The notes: generated from the letters alone by a model not told the origin. Counted from the stretch's first letter, positions 1-8,835 are shown. The stretch: DNA of 64,000 nt from an uncultured bacterium (GCA_947647735.1 CANSLJ010000022.1:1-64000); one strand, 5' to 3'. Numbers and translations: made by a program.

Positions 1-73
1 AAAATCGTGTTCTACACGAATTTTACACGATTCGCTTCGGCTGAGGGAACGCTTTTTGCAGAAAGGAATTTTT

Positions 74-1216
74 ATGTTTAAGTTAAAAAACGGTTACCTG
101 CTCCACGAAATTGCCGGCATCCCTTATCTCTTACCCTATGGCCAAAATGTCGCCGACTTCCGGCGCAGCATCCGTTTAAATGAATCGGGTGTGCTGCTTT
201 ACCACGCCTTGGAGCAGGGGGCTGACGAAGAAACGCTCCTGGCGGTATTGATTTCACATTATCAGGCAGAAGAATCCGATATTCCAGCCTTAAAAGAAGA
301 TATTTCACATTTTCTGCTCCAGTTAGAAGCAGCAAACATCCTCTTTTTACCTGCGGATACGAACGCCAAAGCCGCAGACTATTATTTTCAAATTGGGTCA
401 GTCATTATCGCCTACCACGGACCAGAAGAACTGCTCGTTCCTTCATTTCGGGATTTTTCCTGCGAACATGACACCCCGGACCTCACAATCCATATTATAC
501 CGTCTGCTCCTGAGGTACACGTCAATGGGGATATCTTAGTTCGTACGGATGAGATGACTATCTGCAAAAACGAGGACAGCTATCTCTTCCTTTATCCATC
601 AGTTCATGGAATTTCAGAGATGCATGTGACTTCAGACGGCTCACATGCTGTTCTTTTCTGCCCAAAACCTTACGACAGCGGACTATCCGAAAAAATATTT
701 CATGCACTGCGCTTTTGTTTCTTAATTTGCGCACAGCGCAAAGGCATATTCGCGCTGCATTCTGCTTCCATCCTCTACCAGAACAAGGCATGGCTTTTCT
801 CAGGTCCTTCCGGCTCCGGCAAGTCCACCCATACGGCTCTCTGGAACAGCTGTTATCAGACGCCATACTTAAATGGTGACCTGAATTTGCTGGGATTTGA
901 AGCAGATAAGCCCATTGTCTATGGCAGCCCCTGGTGCGGAACTTCAGGCTATTATACGACATCAACCGTGCCCCTTGGCGGCATTACCTTCTTAAAACAG
1001 GCTCCCACGGATGCTTTGCTGCCCTTAAGTACACAAGAAATTTCCTTGCGCACCATACAGCGCCTGGTATCACCTTCCTGGACCGAAAATATGCTGCTTT
1101 ACAACCTATCTTTTGTCAAAAAATTGAGCTTATCTGTACCATTTTTCCATCTGCAGTGCACGAAAGAGAATTCTGCCGCAGCTGTCATAAAACAGGCGAT
1201 TGACGGTTATGTATAA
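74..1216 (+). CDS. PqqD-like / HPr-kinase-like two-domain protein
   Basis: The N-terminal ~90 residues resemble the PqqD peptide-chaperone fold, and the C-terminal half resembles the HprK/serine-kinase fold with a P-loop GPSGSGKST at about residues 244-252, followed by a conserved H-x4-W and an N-G-D segment. Such fusions usually sit beside radical-SAM or RiPP maturation genes, where PqqD binds leader peptides; no such partner is visible because the window begins here. The start at 74 is preferred over an in-frame ATG at 56 because GAAAGGA lies six bases ahead of it. Family assignment is by motif; the true substrate of the kinase domain is unknown. Confidence 0.7.
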   Translation: MFKLKNGYLLHEIAGIPYLLPYGQNVADFRRSIRLNESGVLLYHALEQGADEETLLAVLISHYQAEESDIPALKEDISHFLLQLEAANILFLPADTNAKAADYYFQIGSVIIAYHGPEELLVPSFRDFSCEHDTPDLTIHIIPSAPEVHVNGDILVRTDEMTICKNEDSYLFLYPSVHGISEMHVTSDGSHAVLFCPKPYDSGLSEKIFHALRFCFLICAQRKGIFALHSASILYQNKAWLFSGPSGSGKSTHTALWNSCYQTPYLNGDLNLLGFEADKPIVYGSPWCGTSGYYTTSTVPLGGITFLKQAPTDALLPLSTQEISLRTIQRLVSPSWTENMLLYNLSFVKKLSLSVPFFHLQCTKENSAAAVIKQAIDGYV

Positions 1217-1260
1217 TATTCCGAACAAGGCGGTTTCCCTAAACAAGAAACCGAGGGTTC

Positions 1261-1305
1261 AAAAAAGGATGTTCCTAAAGCCATCCCCTGGCTTCTGGAA
1301 CATCC
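1261..1305 (-). terminator. Rho-independent terminator of rpsF-ssb-rpsR
   Basis: On the minus strand a perfect stem with arms GGATGTTCC and GGAACATCC encloses a second inner stem (AAGCCA/TGGCTT) and is followed by a run of six T. It lies 16 bases after the rpsR stop codon. Confidence 0.9.
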
Positions 1306-1320
1306 CTTTGGTTATACGAA

Positions 1321-1584
1321 TTAATCTGTAACGTACGGCATCAATGCGATATGTCTTGCTCTCTTGATGGCAACGGTCAGCGCTCTCTGATGCTTTGCGC
1401 AGTTACCGGTGATTCTTCTGGGAAGAATCTTGCCTCTCTCAGATATATATCTCTTGAGCTTGTTCGTATCTTTATAATCAATTACGTTATCTTTGCCACA
1501 AAATACACAAACTTTCTTTCTTCTGCGGACGCCGCCTCTCCTCTTCATGGGAGCATCGCCCTTTTCGGTCTTGTTATAAGCCAT
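1321..1584 (-). CDS. rpsR: 30S ribosomal protein S18
   Basis: Small-subunit ribosomal protein that binds 16S rRNA as a heterodimer with S6. The 87-residue product has a basic N-terminus, a CVFC motif and the diagnostic core [18 protein letters not shown] and [13 protein letters not shown]. The cysteine pair near the N-terminus (C-x2-C and a later C-A-K-H) suggests the zinc-binding S18 form. An AGGAGG lies upstream of the chosen ATG; a second in-frame ATG at codon 13 is less likely. Third gene of the rpsF-ssb-rpsR operon, 16 bases after ssb, ending at a strong terminator. Confidence 0.97.
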   Translation of the reverse strand: MAYNKTEKGDAPMKRRGGVRRRKKVCVFCGKDNVIDYKDTNKLKRYISERGKILPRRITGNCAKHQRALTVAIKRARHIALMPYVTD

Positions 1585-1600
1585 TTTCTCTGCCTCCTAT

Positions 1601-2044
1601 CTAATTAAACGGTAATTCTTCGTCAATACCATCCGGAATATTCATGAAACCATCCCCTGCCGCTGCACTGGGCTCAGGTCTCGCTGCAGGCTGGAAACCG
1701 CCAGATGACTGGTCACTTGCAGCCTTGCTCTCTGCAAATTCCTGCTCCTCGACTACAACATCGGTAGTGTAGACTTTCTGACCTTCCTGGTTGGTGTAGC
1801 TGCCTGTCTGGATTCTGCCAGTCACCGCAATCTTGATTCCCTTGTGGAAATACTTCTCCGCGAACTCTCCGCTTCTGCCAAATGCCACACAGTTAATAAA
1901 ATCTGCAGTCTGCTGGTCATTGTCACGTCTGAATCTTCTATCTACTGCCAGAGTATATCTTGCAACCGCCGTAGCGTTCTCTCCCTGTGAATAGCGGACC
2001 TCAGGGTCTCTGGTCAATCTGCCCATAAGTATGACTTTGTTCAT
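1601..2044 (-). CDS. ssb: Single-stranded DNA-binding protein
   Basis: Coats single-stranded DNA during replication, repair and recombination and recruits partner proteins through its C-terminal tail. The OB-fold occupies residues 1-105 (start MNKVILMGRLTRDPE, later ADFINCVAFG and GRIQTGSYTNQEGQ), followed by a low-complexity Q/S/P/A linker and the acidic tip DEELPFN. At 147 residues it has the usual length. Its place between rpsF and rpsR is the standard Firmicutes arrangement. Confidence 0.97.
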   Translation of the reverse strand: MNKVILMGRLTRDPEVRYSQGENATAVARYTLAVDRRFRRDNDQQTADFINCVAFGRSGEFAEKYFHKGIKIAVTGRIQTGSYTNQEGQKVYTTDVVVEEQEFAESKAASDQSSGGFQPAARPEPSAAAGDGFMNIPDGIDEELPFN

Positions 2045-2062
2045 CTAATCTCCTCTTTCTAT

Positions 2063-2353
2063 TTACGCCTCATCCTGTCTAACGCATAAGAAACGGAGCA
2101 CGTTATCCTGAATACGAACACGTTTTTCAAGTTCTGCCGGACAATCTGGCTCAGCTTCAAATCTGATGAAGTAATAGAATCCTTCTCTCATCTTCTGAAT
2201 CTCGTAAGCCAGTCTCTTCTTGCCCCATTCGTCCACTTCCGTTATGGTTCCGCCGAAACGTGTAATGTATCCTTTGGTCTTTTCTACAACTTCGGCTCTC
2301 GCTTCATCTTCAAGCTTTGCATTAACGATGAGCGCTAATTCATATTTGTTCAT
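2063..2353 (-). CDS. rpsF: 30S ribosomal protein S6
   Basis: Partner of S18 in the platform of the 30S subunit. The product of 96 residues starts MNKYELALIVNAKLED and holds the family signatures EWGKKRLAYEI and GFYYFIRFEAEP. First gene of the three-gene operon, 18 bases before ssb. The preceding leader can fold into an S6:S18-type binding structure (2355-2405), so autogenous translational control is likely. Confidence 0.97.
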   Translation of the reverse strand: MNKYELALIVNAKLEDEARAEVVEKTKGYITRFGGTITEVDEWGKKRLAYEIQKMREGFYYFIRFEAEPDCPAELEKRVRIQDNVLRFLCVRQDEA

Positions 2354-2354
2354 G

Positions 2355-2405
2355 CCTTGTACCTCCTTTTGGTCTTTTGGCCCCCGGTTCCTGCCGGGAA
2401 CAAGG
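2355..2405 (-). promoter_or_regulatory. Probable S6:S18 autoregulatory leader of rpsF
   Basis: In the rpsF mRNA leader the outer arms CCTTGT and ACAAGG pair and enclose a hairpin (TTCCCGG/CCGGGG with loop CAGGAA) together with the AGGAGG ribosome binding site. A CCG-containing stem next to the rpsF binding site is the hallmark of the S6:S18 leader known from many bacteria. The fold is read by eye; the match to that leader class is inferred. Confidence 0.5.
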
Positions 2406-2442
2406 ATAAATTAATATATCACAAGTTAGAATATTACCATAA

Positions 2443-3447
2443 TTATTCTTGTTTTGCAAGGGTTTTGTCCAAAAATACACGGATTGTCCCATAATATGTA
2501 TCAGGCTCTTTGTCCTGTGACTGCGCATGTCCTGCATCCTCTACAATCAACAATTCCTTCTGCCCGGCTGCGGCTTCATATAATTCCCTGCTCATGCCCA
2601 CAGAAATCATAGCATCCTGCTCCCCATGGATAAACAGCGTGGGCGTCCTGCTCTTTGCCACGGCGTTAAGGGCTGACGCGTCTTTGAGATTATATCCTCC
2701 GCGCAGCCTGAGCACCAGACACGCCGAATCCACAAAGGGAAAGGATGGCAGCCCAAACCACTCCTTTATCTTCTCACCGAACATGGAATAGGCATCTGTA
2801 TAGGAACAGTCGGAGATTACCGCCTTGACATTAGGCGGCAATGTTTCCTCTCCTGTCACCATCAATGCCGTCGCCGCCCCCATGGACTGCCCATGAAGGA
2901 CAATCTCTGCCTCCTCATCCAGAGAAAGAATGTATTGAATCCAGAGCAAACAGTCAAAATGGTCCGTCCACCCCATACCGATAAAATCCCCTTCGCTCTC
3001 CCCCTGGCATCGAAGGTCTGGGGCAAGGACCTGATATCCTTCCTCATGATACCAATACGCAAAAGGATACAGTTCCTCCTTCCAGCCAGTATAGCCATGG
3101 AGCAGAATAACCCATCTGTGTTTATCTGCAAAAGGAAACATTTCTGCAACCAGCGTAAATCCATCCTCGCTCTGTATAGATACTTTTTGCCTTTCAGCCG
3201 TTTTCAGCCATTCTTTGGTTTCTGCCAAAGCTACCCGCCCATTCTCCTGAATGTCATCAGACTGTACTTGCGCTGCATAGCTCTCATCCGTAATCCGCTC
3301 AAACGCCTGCAAACGCTGCATAAAAGATGGCACCAGCGCCGCACTGACAAGAAAATTTACCAACAGAAAATAACATACCAGGAGAACACCGACTATGCAA
3401 ATCACTGCCAATGCAATCTTCCTTACGTTTCTCTTTCGTCCGCCCAT
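2443..3447 (-). CDS. Membrane-anchored alpha/beta hydrolase
   Basis: Serine hydrolase of the BAAT/DLH-like alpha/beta fold, substrate unknown. Residues 8-36 form an N-terminal membrane anchor, with the catalytic domain outside. Visible landmarks are the oxyanion segment ILLHGYTGWKEE, a nucleophile elbow GQSMGA, an acid in HGEQDAMIS and a histidine in EDAGHAQS. Homologues in Firmicutes are annotated as alpha/beta hydrolases of the YqkD/FrsA type. The gene stands alone; the hairpin at 3479-3515 separates it from the upstream sir2-DUF951 pair. Confidence 0.85.
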   Translation of the reverse strand: MGGRKRNVRKIALAVICIVGVLLVCYFLLVNFLVSAALVPSFMQRLQAFERITDESYAAQVQSDDIQENGRVALAETKEWLKTAERQKVSIQSEDGFTLVAEMFPFADKHRWVILLHGYTGWKEELYPFAYWYHEEGYQVLAPDLRCQGESEGDFIGMGWTDHFDCLLWIQYILSLDEEAEIVLHGQSMGAATALMVTGEETLPPNVKAVISDCSYTDAYSMFGEKIKEWFGLPSFPFVDSACLVLRLRGGYNLKDASALNAVAKSRTPTLFIHGEQDAMISVGMSRELYEAAAGQKELLIVEDAGHAQSQDKEPDTYYGTIRVFLDKTLAKQE

Positions 3448-3478
3448 TGTTTCATCCCATAAACATTACATAATAGTT

Positions 3479-3515
3479 GAAAAACCCCAAGTAACATAGC
3501 TGTGGCTTGGGGTTT
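3479..3515 (-). terminator. Rho-independent terminator after DUF951 gene
   Basis: Minus-strand hairpin with ten-base arms AAACCCCAAG and CTTGGGGTTT followed by TTTC. It closes the sir2-DUF951 transcript 45 bases after the stop codon. Confidence 0.85.
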
Positions 3516-3560
3516 GCTTTGTTATATATTATATAGTAACATTCTCCCTCCAAGAATGCA

Positions 3561-3758
3561 TCAGGAAAAATCTTCCTTTTTGCGGATTTGCCGGGTATTC
3601 TTTTCCACCTGCTTGCGGGCAATCATAATCTGATGGCCACAGCCCAGACATTTGAGACGGAAATCTGCGCCCACGCGCAGCACTTCCCATTCACTGCTTC
3701 CACAGGGGTGTTGTTTTTTCAGACGGACGATATCTCCTACTTCGTAAGCAATCGGCAT
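3561..3758 (-). CDS. DUF951 family small protein
   Basis: A 65-residue protein with an SH3-like start (YEVGDIVRLKKQHPCG) and a C-x2-C pair (CLGCGHQIMIAR) that fits the DUF951 family, a conserved Firmicutes protein of unknown function possibly binding nucleic acid. It follows sir2 with a 36-base gap and good GGGAGG, so the two are probably cotranscribed. Confidence 0.88.
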   Translation of the reverse strand: MPIAYEVGDIVRLKKQHPCGSSEWEVLRVGADFRLKCLGCGHQIMIARKQVEKNTRQIRKKEDFS

Positions 3759-3794
3759 AATTTTCCTCCCAGATATAATAAAAATTTGCAGTTC

Positions 3795-4538
3795 CTAAGA
3801 TACCTGAATTTTACCAAACAGTTCCCCAATGCTTTCCTGCAGCACGAGATTGGCGATGGCATCCCTTGGCGTGGCAGACTTATTTACCAGCACCAGCTTA
3901 TCACCCTGGTAATAGTCAATCAGTCCTGCCGCCGGATATACAGCAAGCGAAGTGCCGCCGATAATCAGCACATCGGCATTGGCAATATAAGAAACAGCTT
4001 CCTGAATTGTTTTATTGTCCAGCCCCTCCTCGTAGAGCACCACATCCGGCTTAATTTCTCCGCCGCATTTTTCACAATGTGGGACACCTGTGCTATGTAG
4101 CATATACTCCGCATCGTAGAGCTGATGGCAGGATTCACAATAATTGCGATGTACGCTGCCGTGAAGCTCCAATACCTTTTTGCTGCCGGCAAGCTGATGG
4201 AGCCCATCAATATTCTGGGTCACTACCGCCCGGACTTTCCCCGCTGCCTCCAGCTCGGCAAGCTTCTTATGCGCCATGTTAGGCTGCGCTGTCAGGCACA
4301 ACATTTTGTTGCGGTAAAACCGATAGAATTCCACCGTGTTCCTGCGGTAGAACGTATGGCTCAATATCGTCTCCGGCGGATAGTCATACTGTTGATTGTA
4401 CAACCCATCCACACTGCGGAAGTCGGGAATCCCGCTCTCCGTGGACACTCCTGCCCCGCCAAAAAATACGATGTTATCCGATTTCTTTACCATATCCAAG
4501 AATATTTCAATCTTTTCTTCTCTGCTTAATTCTGCCAT
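3795..4538 (-). CDS. cobB: NAD-dependent protein deacylase (sirtuin)
   Basis: Removes acyl groups from lysine side chains with NAD+ as co-substrate. Conserved sites seen are the NAD loop GGAGVSTESGIPDFRS, the TQNIDGLH motif with the catalytic histidine in ELHGSVH, and a zinc site from CESC and CEKC. GGTSLAVYPA completes the Rossmann part. Length (247) is typical. GGAGG lies just upstream of the ATG. DUF951 follows in the same transcript. Confidence 0.95.
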   Translation of the reverse strand: MAELSREEKIEIFLDMVKKSDNIVFFGGAGVSTESGIPDFRSVDGLYNQQYDYPPETILSHTFYRRNTVEFYRFYRNKMLCLTAQPNMAHKKLAELEAAGKVRAVVTQNIDGLHQLAGSKKVLELHGSVHRNYCESCHQLYDAEYMLHSTGVPHCEKCGGEIKPDVVLYEEGLDNKTIQEAVSYIANADVLIIGGTSLAVYPAAGLIDYYQGDKLVLVNKSATPRDAIANLVLQESIGELFGKIQVS

Positions 4539-4655
4539 AAGTATTCCTCCTCTTTCTTACTCTGCCTTACTGCACAATCTCATTTTACCATTAATACCAT
4601 ATACTTTTCTGCCAGTTTATTTACTCCCCGGAACATCATTCTGCCAAATGCTGTT

Positions 4656-5417
4656 TTACTCCGCCAACACCCCATGAACCAGAAAACGGTATTCACTGCC
4701 CATTGGCGTACACGTCATCAATGTCACGGTATTCTGCCACGCTTGGGGGCGAATTCCTGTATCATAGATACTCTGTCCCAGTACATTTTGCTGCCAGCTG
4801 GCATAATCCTCTTTACTATCAAACTGATAGCAAAAAGATTCCGCTCCCAGCGCTGCCACATGACTGGAGTAAACAAGATACCTCTGTACACCCTTGGGGG
4901 TATAAATGTAAAATTCCTGATTTTCATGAAATGTCCCTTCTTCCTGCAGTTCATTGAGCCTGGCAAACATGGATTTATCTTTCATGTTGTGCCCATACAC
5001 AAATGTATGGCAGTCGCTGAAATCGCTGCTGTTCTCTGCCTCCATAAAAATGCTGCCGCATTTATTCTCTTCCTTATAAAATGTATGCGAGAGATAATAT
5101 TCATTATCGTTCCCTTGCACTATGGGATAGCTAATACTTAAATTCTCCATACGAATCCAGCCCACCACATCAGGATTAATCTTCTTAAGCTTGTCAAAGT
5201 CCACGGAAAACCCCTTTTCCTGCACACCCTGGCTATCCGTTTGTTGGCTATCCGCTTGTTCTTCGGCAGACACCACGGATTCTTCCAGCTTCTGGTATTC
5301 CCTGTTGCCTTTGTAGTATCCCCACCATAACATACCCAGTCTGACAGCAGTATACAGGAATACGGCAAATGCCATCAGGAATGGGATAATGAATTTCCAG
5401 TCAAACCTCTTTCGCAT
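4656..5417 (-). CDS. srtB: Class B sortase
   Basis: Transpeptidase that cuts a sorting motif and joins surface proteins to peptidoglycan or pilin. Residues 9-30 are a membrane anchor. The catalytic set is visible: histidine in HTFVYGHNM, cysteine 235 in TLMTCTP and arginine in SEYRFLVHG. The start at 5417 has AGGGAGAT ahead of it; a longer reading from 5462 has no binding site. No sortase substrate with a recognisable C-terminal sorting signal lies in this window. Confidence 0.9.
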   Translation of the reverse strand: MRKRFDWKFIIPFLMAFAVFLYTAVRLGMLWWGYYKGNREYQKLEESVVSAEEQADSQQTDSQGVQEKGFSVDFDKLKKINPDVVGWIRMENLSISYPIVQGNDNEYYLSHTFYKEENKCGSIFMEAENSSDFSDCHTFVYGHNMKDKSMFARLNELQEEGTFHENQEFYIYTPKGVQRYLVYSSHVAALGAESFCYQFDSKEDYASWQQNVLGQSIYDTGIRPQAWQNTVTLMTCTPMGSEYRFLVHGVLAE

Positions 5418-5440
5418 TTTTATCTCCCTATAAATATAAC

Positions 5441-5818
5441 TTAAATTTCTTCTTGTTCCCACAGCAGAGCTGTCTGCATACTAACCACATATCCTTCTGC
5501 CTCATAAGCGGCAAGGCAGCCGATGGCGCTTTGCCTACTTCCATCCGGCGTCTCTGTCAAAAATTTACTGCCCAAGAATTGGCTTTTATCCAATAATTGC
5601 TGCTTATATGCTATTTTACGGAATAAATCTTTTTTCCTGGAATCATGGGGATTATCCAACCAACCGTATATGGTATACCCTGGGGCAAACTCTTTTAAGA
5701 ACAACTCCTGTGTACAGTAAAAATCATTATCACTTTTCTTCGTTCTAATAGTCTTTCTAACAAGTCATCTTCTGAAGCATCAAATTCTATTTCACAATGC
5801 GTCCAAAGCCGACGGCTT
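5441..5818 (-). pseudogene. Frameshifted remnant of an unknown gene
   Basis: Two minus-strand frames together read like one protein: an upstream piece with LWTHCEIEFDASEDDLLERL followed, after a one-base frame change near 5740, by DNDFYCTQELFLKEFAPGYT and about 75 further residues ending ALLWEQEEI. Neither part has a convincing start codon and ribosome binding site. I do not recognise the family. It lies directly before srtB. It may be a decayed gene; the alternative is that only the second part is real. Confidence 0.4.
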
Positions 5819-5853
5819 CATGGTTATATCAATCTTAGATGAATCAAATTTCC

Positions 5854-6330
5854 TTAAAATCCTTCTCGTTTGCGCTGAATCCGCAGCTCCTTGCGCTTCT
5901 CCGCGGCTTTCCACTCTGCCTTTTCACTTTCTGTTTCCAGCAATATGGAAGGAACCTGCCTGGGAATGCCATTGTCATCCACGGCAACCAACGTCAGGTA
6001 CGCACGGTTGATGGGCTTGCGTGTCCCGCCAAAATCTTCCACATAGGTATCCACCCGCACTTCCATTGATGTATTTCCCACATAGGTCACCTTTGCAATC
6101 AGCACAACCAAATCATGTTGGAAAGCTCCCCGGATGAACCGAAGATTGTCAACTGACGCTGTGGTGATATTGCCCCCGGAATGGCGCATACCCACCAACC
6201 CGGCAATTTCGTCAATCCATTCCATCAATTTGCCGCCAAATAGCCGCCCCGCGGCATTGAGGTGCTCCGGGCGCACCTGATAGATATGTTCTATCATTGA
6301 ATCGGCTATTTTCTTTGTTTCGCGTTCCAT
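5854..6330 (-). CDS. Acyl-CoA thioesterase (hotdog fold, YciA-like)
   Basis: Hydrolyses acyl-CoA thioesters in the cytoplasm. The sequence has the hotdog signature LNAAGRLFGGKLMEWIDEIA with the catalytic aspartate in its D-E step, then ASVDNLRFIRGAFQHDLV and TSMEVRVDTYVED. At 158 residues it matches the YciA/BFIT group, ending in a lysine/arginine-rich tail. GGAGGG is seven bases before the ATG. No operon partner. Confidence 0.88.
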   Translation of the reverse strand: MERETKKIADSMIEHIYQVRPEHLNAAGRLFGGKLMEWIDEIAGLVGMRHSGGNITTASVDNLRFIRGAFQHDLVVLIAKVTYVGNTSMEVRVDTYVEDFGGTRKPINRAYLTLVAVDDNGIPRQVPSILLETESEKAEWKAAEKRKELRIQRKREGF

Positions 6331-6450
6331 ACAGATTCCCTCCTGCTTTATTTTAGAACCTTTTCCGCATAACTCGTGACTTTAACAGATTTCAGCTTCT
6401 TCCATAATGCCTTTTGGCTGAAATTTCTCATTCCATACCCATTTCTTCTA

Positions 6451-6837
6451 TTATACACCGATGCTCTTTGCCTCAGTAAAATCCATATCATATCTTTGGC
6501 ACAGCGTATTTACTTCCTCCTCGGTAAAGCCAACATACGATGCCAACATATTCACTGATGAATGCGCCCCATATTTCTTAATCGGCAAGATATCTGTCAT
6601 GTATGCCAGTCTGACATACGCCTTATCTCTAAGCAAAGCCCGCAGAAAATCAAGATACACCGTCTGGGCTCTCGTGTCATATTTTCCGACCCTTCTCGGA
6701 CGGCTCACGCAGACGTATTTTTGCCTGTTTCCCAATACCCTGTTGGTACAGGCAATCAGCCCTGTCTTATCCACATAGATTTCAGAGCGCAATGATTCCT
6801 CAAACATTCCGTTCCCCGGATTCAGGTAAACGCCCAT
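6451..6837 (-). pseudogene. Degenerate AAA-ATPase-like / PD-(D/E)XK family protein gene
   Basis: The N-terminus GMFEESLRSEIYVDKTGL and SRPRRVGK belong to the AAA-ATPase-like family (DUF1703-linked) that is expanded in Lachnospiraceae. The P-loop, normally SRPRRFGKSM, breaks off at VGK and continues into sequence from much later in the protein (DFLRALLRDKAYVRLAYMTD), skips again near SSVNMLASYVGFTEEEV, and ends after about 128 residues where full-length members exceed 500. It therefore reads as a product of internal deletions. The ribosome binding site GAGGAGG is intact, so a short protein may still be made. Confidence 0.75.
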
Positions 6838-6920
6838 ATTGTCCTCCTCTTTATTCTATCTATTTACATCTTGCCACAAGAAAAAGGCTTCGTCAATTCT
6901 TATTGCAGTCATTTATTGCA

Positions 6921-7571
6921 TTAAAAAGAATCTATGATTTCAAAAAACTCATTGATATTAGAACCTCTTCGTCCCAACTTTTCCCAATTATAAGATGTCT
7001 TTATGTTTATTTCAAATTTAGACAGATTAACCTTAAATTCATTTACCACAAAACAATTCTCACATTTTAACGCTGCCAACATCACATCACTGGAATTTCC
7101 ATTCTTATTAAGGACACTATAAATCTTTTTATCCGATTTAAATGCATCAATGTCTCTGTATCCCATCTCTTTTATAATAAACCGCGCAACATTTTGTCCT
7201 TTATATTTCGGAGTATGTAAACAAGCTACAAATTCAAAATCCGGACAATTAACAATTAATATATGCGGAATCCTTCCGCTGCGGTTTTGCAGAATGCAAA
7301 ATTCCAGAAGTTCTCTAAGATTATCCTTCTCTCCTTCTTCATTAACTGCCCGGTCGCCATCTATAATAATAAATTTTGCCAAACAATTTGTATTTCCATC
7401 CATTTTAAGTTTTTTTAAAAAACTGCTATAACCGCCTCCTTCCATATTAACTAACTTTAGGGCAATAGAAAGCCTCTTTTGACGTTTCATTTCATTTACA
7501 TAGTTGAACTCTGTATCACCTTCGCAAAACACCTTAAAATTCTTCTTTATCTCCCGTACTCTTCTACTCAC
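6921..7571 (-). CDS. RloB-like protein (Toprim-type, AbiLii-like)
   Basis: RloB-family protein, about 216 residues. Acidic residues typical of the family are in VFCEGDTEF (about 15-22), IIIDGDRA and NCPDFEFVACLH, which may form a Toprim-like nuclease site. The gene starts with GTG and overlaps the end of the AAA15 ATPase gene by eight bases, so translation is coupled. Pairs of an AAA15 ATPase with RloB occur as defence modules, for example AbiL. The region is AT-rich compared with neighbouring housekeeping genes. Confidence 0.8.
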   Translation of the reverse strand: MSRRVREIKKNFKVFCEGDTEFNYVNEMKRQKRLSIALKLVNMEGGGYSSFLKKLKMDGNTNCLAKFIIIDGDRAVNEEGEKDNLRELLEFCILQNRSGRIPHILIVNCPDFEFVACLHTPKYKGQNVARFIIKEMGYRDIDAFKSDKKIYSVLNKNGNSSDVMLAALKCENCFVVNEFKVNLSKFEINIKTSYNWEKLGRRGSNINEFFEIIDSF

Positions 7572-8835
7572 TGGCAGTTCCCCCTAAAATCCCCTTCATA
7601 TAAAACTCATAAATTTTCGTTGTTTCATACCTCACTTCTGGAAAATCTGCCAGTGAATACAATTCCGACTCCAAATTCTCCACATCTTTAGAAATAAAGT
7701 AAATCTGTTCTTTCATATAAATTTTTAAATCCAAATGCAGCACATTATGGGTAGTAAATATAAACTGACCATGATGTTCCTTGCCATTTATGAATGCAAT
7801 CACACGGTCTGAAAGTACTGGGTTCAAAACCCGGTCCATCTCATCTGCAAACACAATTTTATCTTCATACACAACTTTAAAAACCTGAACTGCCCAGGCA
7901 AAATGCTCCCTGACGCCACTGGAATCCCGCCTTAATTCCTGGGAAAATGTACTCCCATCTTTTTTCTTCCTGATAACTACAGAATTTGTAAAAGGCTTTT
8001 CCTCGTCTATATCAATTCCGATAATACTGGCATCAATCAATTTAAAAATTTCTATATATCTGGGGTCACTCAATATAATGACGTCCTCTTCTTCATTCCT
8101 CATAGATTTATATAAATCATAATTAATCACATTTGTTTCCGGGCACAAGCTGTTCGTCATCCATTCAACAAAATTTATGGCATGGCTATTTCCTAAAATC
8201 GCTAACTTTGTAACAAATAGCCCCATTTGTTTCTGACTATTCACAGCATTTTCAAAAGCTTCTACTAATTCCGATTCCACTTTAAATAAATTTAACTTAT
8301 ACTCTGTCGCAAAGGATGTTTTACATATATTTCTCCCCATACATTTATCTTCATTGCCATCACAGTTTAACTTACATGTCTTTCTGTACACTTCAAGAAA
8401 ATGCCTGTACTTTTTCCTGTACTCATCTTTATAACTCAATTCTTCTTTGACAATTCCAATAAAATCCATTTCTAAATGATAAAGATAAAAATACCCATTT
8501 TCTGACAGAATTTCTATGTCAAATGTCTGAAGGGTGTTGCTATTTTTCCCACATCCTTTTCTATCGTTATTGATATTTATACAGTTTTTATAAGATTCTA
8601 CCATTTTATTTTCCTGAAAAAAAGATTTGAGATATCCCAGGCTTCTTACAAAATTCGACTTTCCGCCGGCATTCTCTCCAACTACTACAGCCGTTTTTAA
8701 TATTTCACAGCCACGGTCTGTGGCTATTATATTATCTGGAAAGCGATTTTTTACTTTCGTCTTGGGGGCCATCAACGAAAATTCTGCATTTTCCCGAAAT
8801 GACATAAAATTCTCAAACTTGTAATTCAACAACAT
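7564..8835 (-). CDS. AAA15-family ATPase (RloA/AbiLi-like)
   Basis: SMC/OLD-type ATPase of 423 residues. Walker A is GENAGGKSN (about 51-59), the ABC-like signature is in RRDSSGVREHF, and Walker B is IVFADEMDRVL near residue 324, with a following histidine in FTTHN. A Cys cluster (C-N-C-D-G-N-E-D-K-C) in the insertion may bind metal. The start at 8835 follows GGAGG; an earlier TTG is less likely. The gene precedes and overlaps the rloB-like gene; together they make a two-gene putative defence or abortive-infection module. No restriction or retron genes are beside it. Confidence 0.8.
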   Translation of the reverse strand: MLLNYKFENFMSFRENAEFSLMAPKTKVKNRFPDNIIATDRGCEILKTAVVVGENAGGKSNFVRSLGYLKSFFQENKMVESYKNCININNDRKGCGKNSNTLQTFDIEILSENGYFYLYHLEMDFIGIVKEELSYKDEYRKKYRHFLEVYRKTCKLNCDGNEDKCMGRNICKTSFATEYKLNLFKVESELVEAFENAVNSQKQMGLFVTKLAILGNSHAINFVEWMTNSLCPETNVINYDLYKSMRNEEEDVIILSDPRYIEIFKLIDASIIGIDIDEEKPFTNSVVIRKKKDGSTFSQELRRDSSGVREHFAWAVQVFKVVYEDKIVFADEMDRVLNPVLSDRVIAFINGKEHHGQFIFTTHNVLHLDLKIYMKEQIYFISKDVENLESELYSLADFPEVRYETTKIYEFYMKGILGGTASE

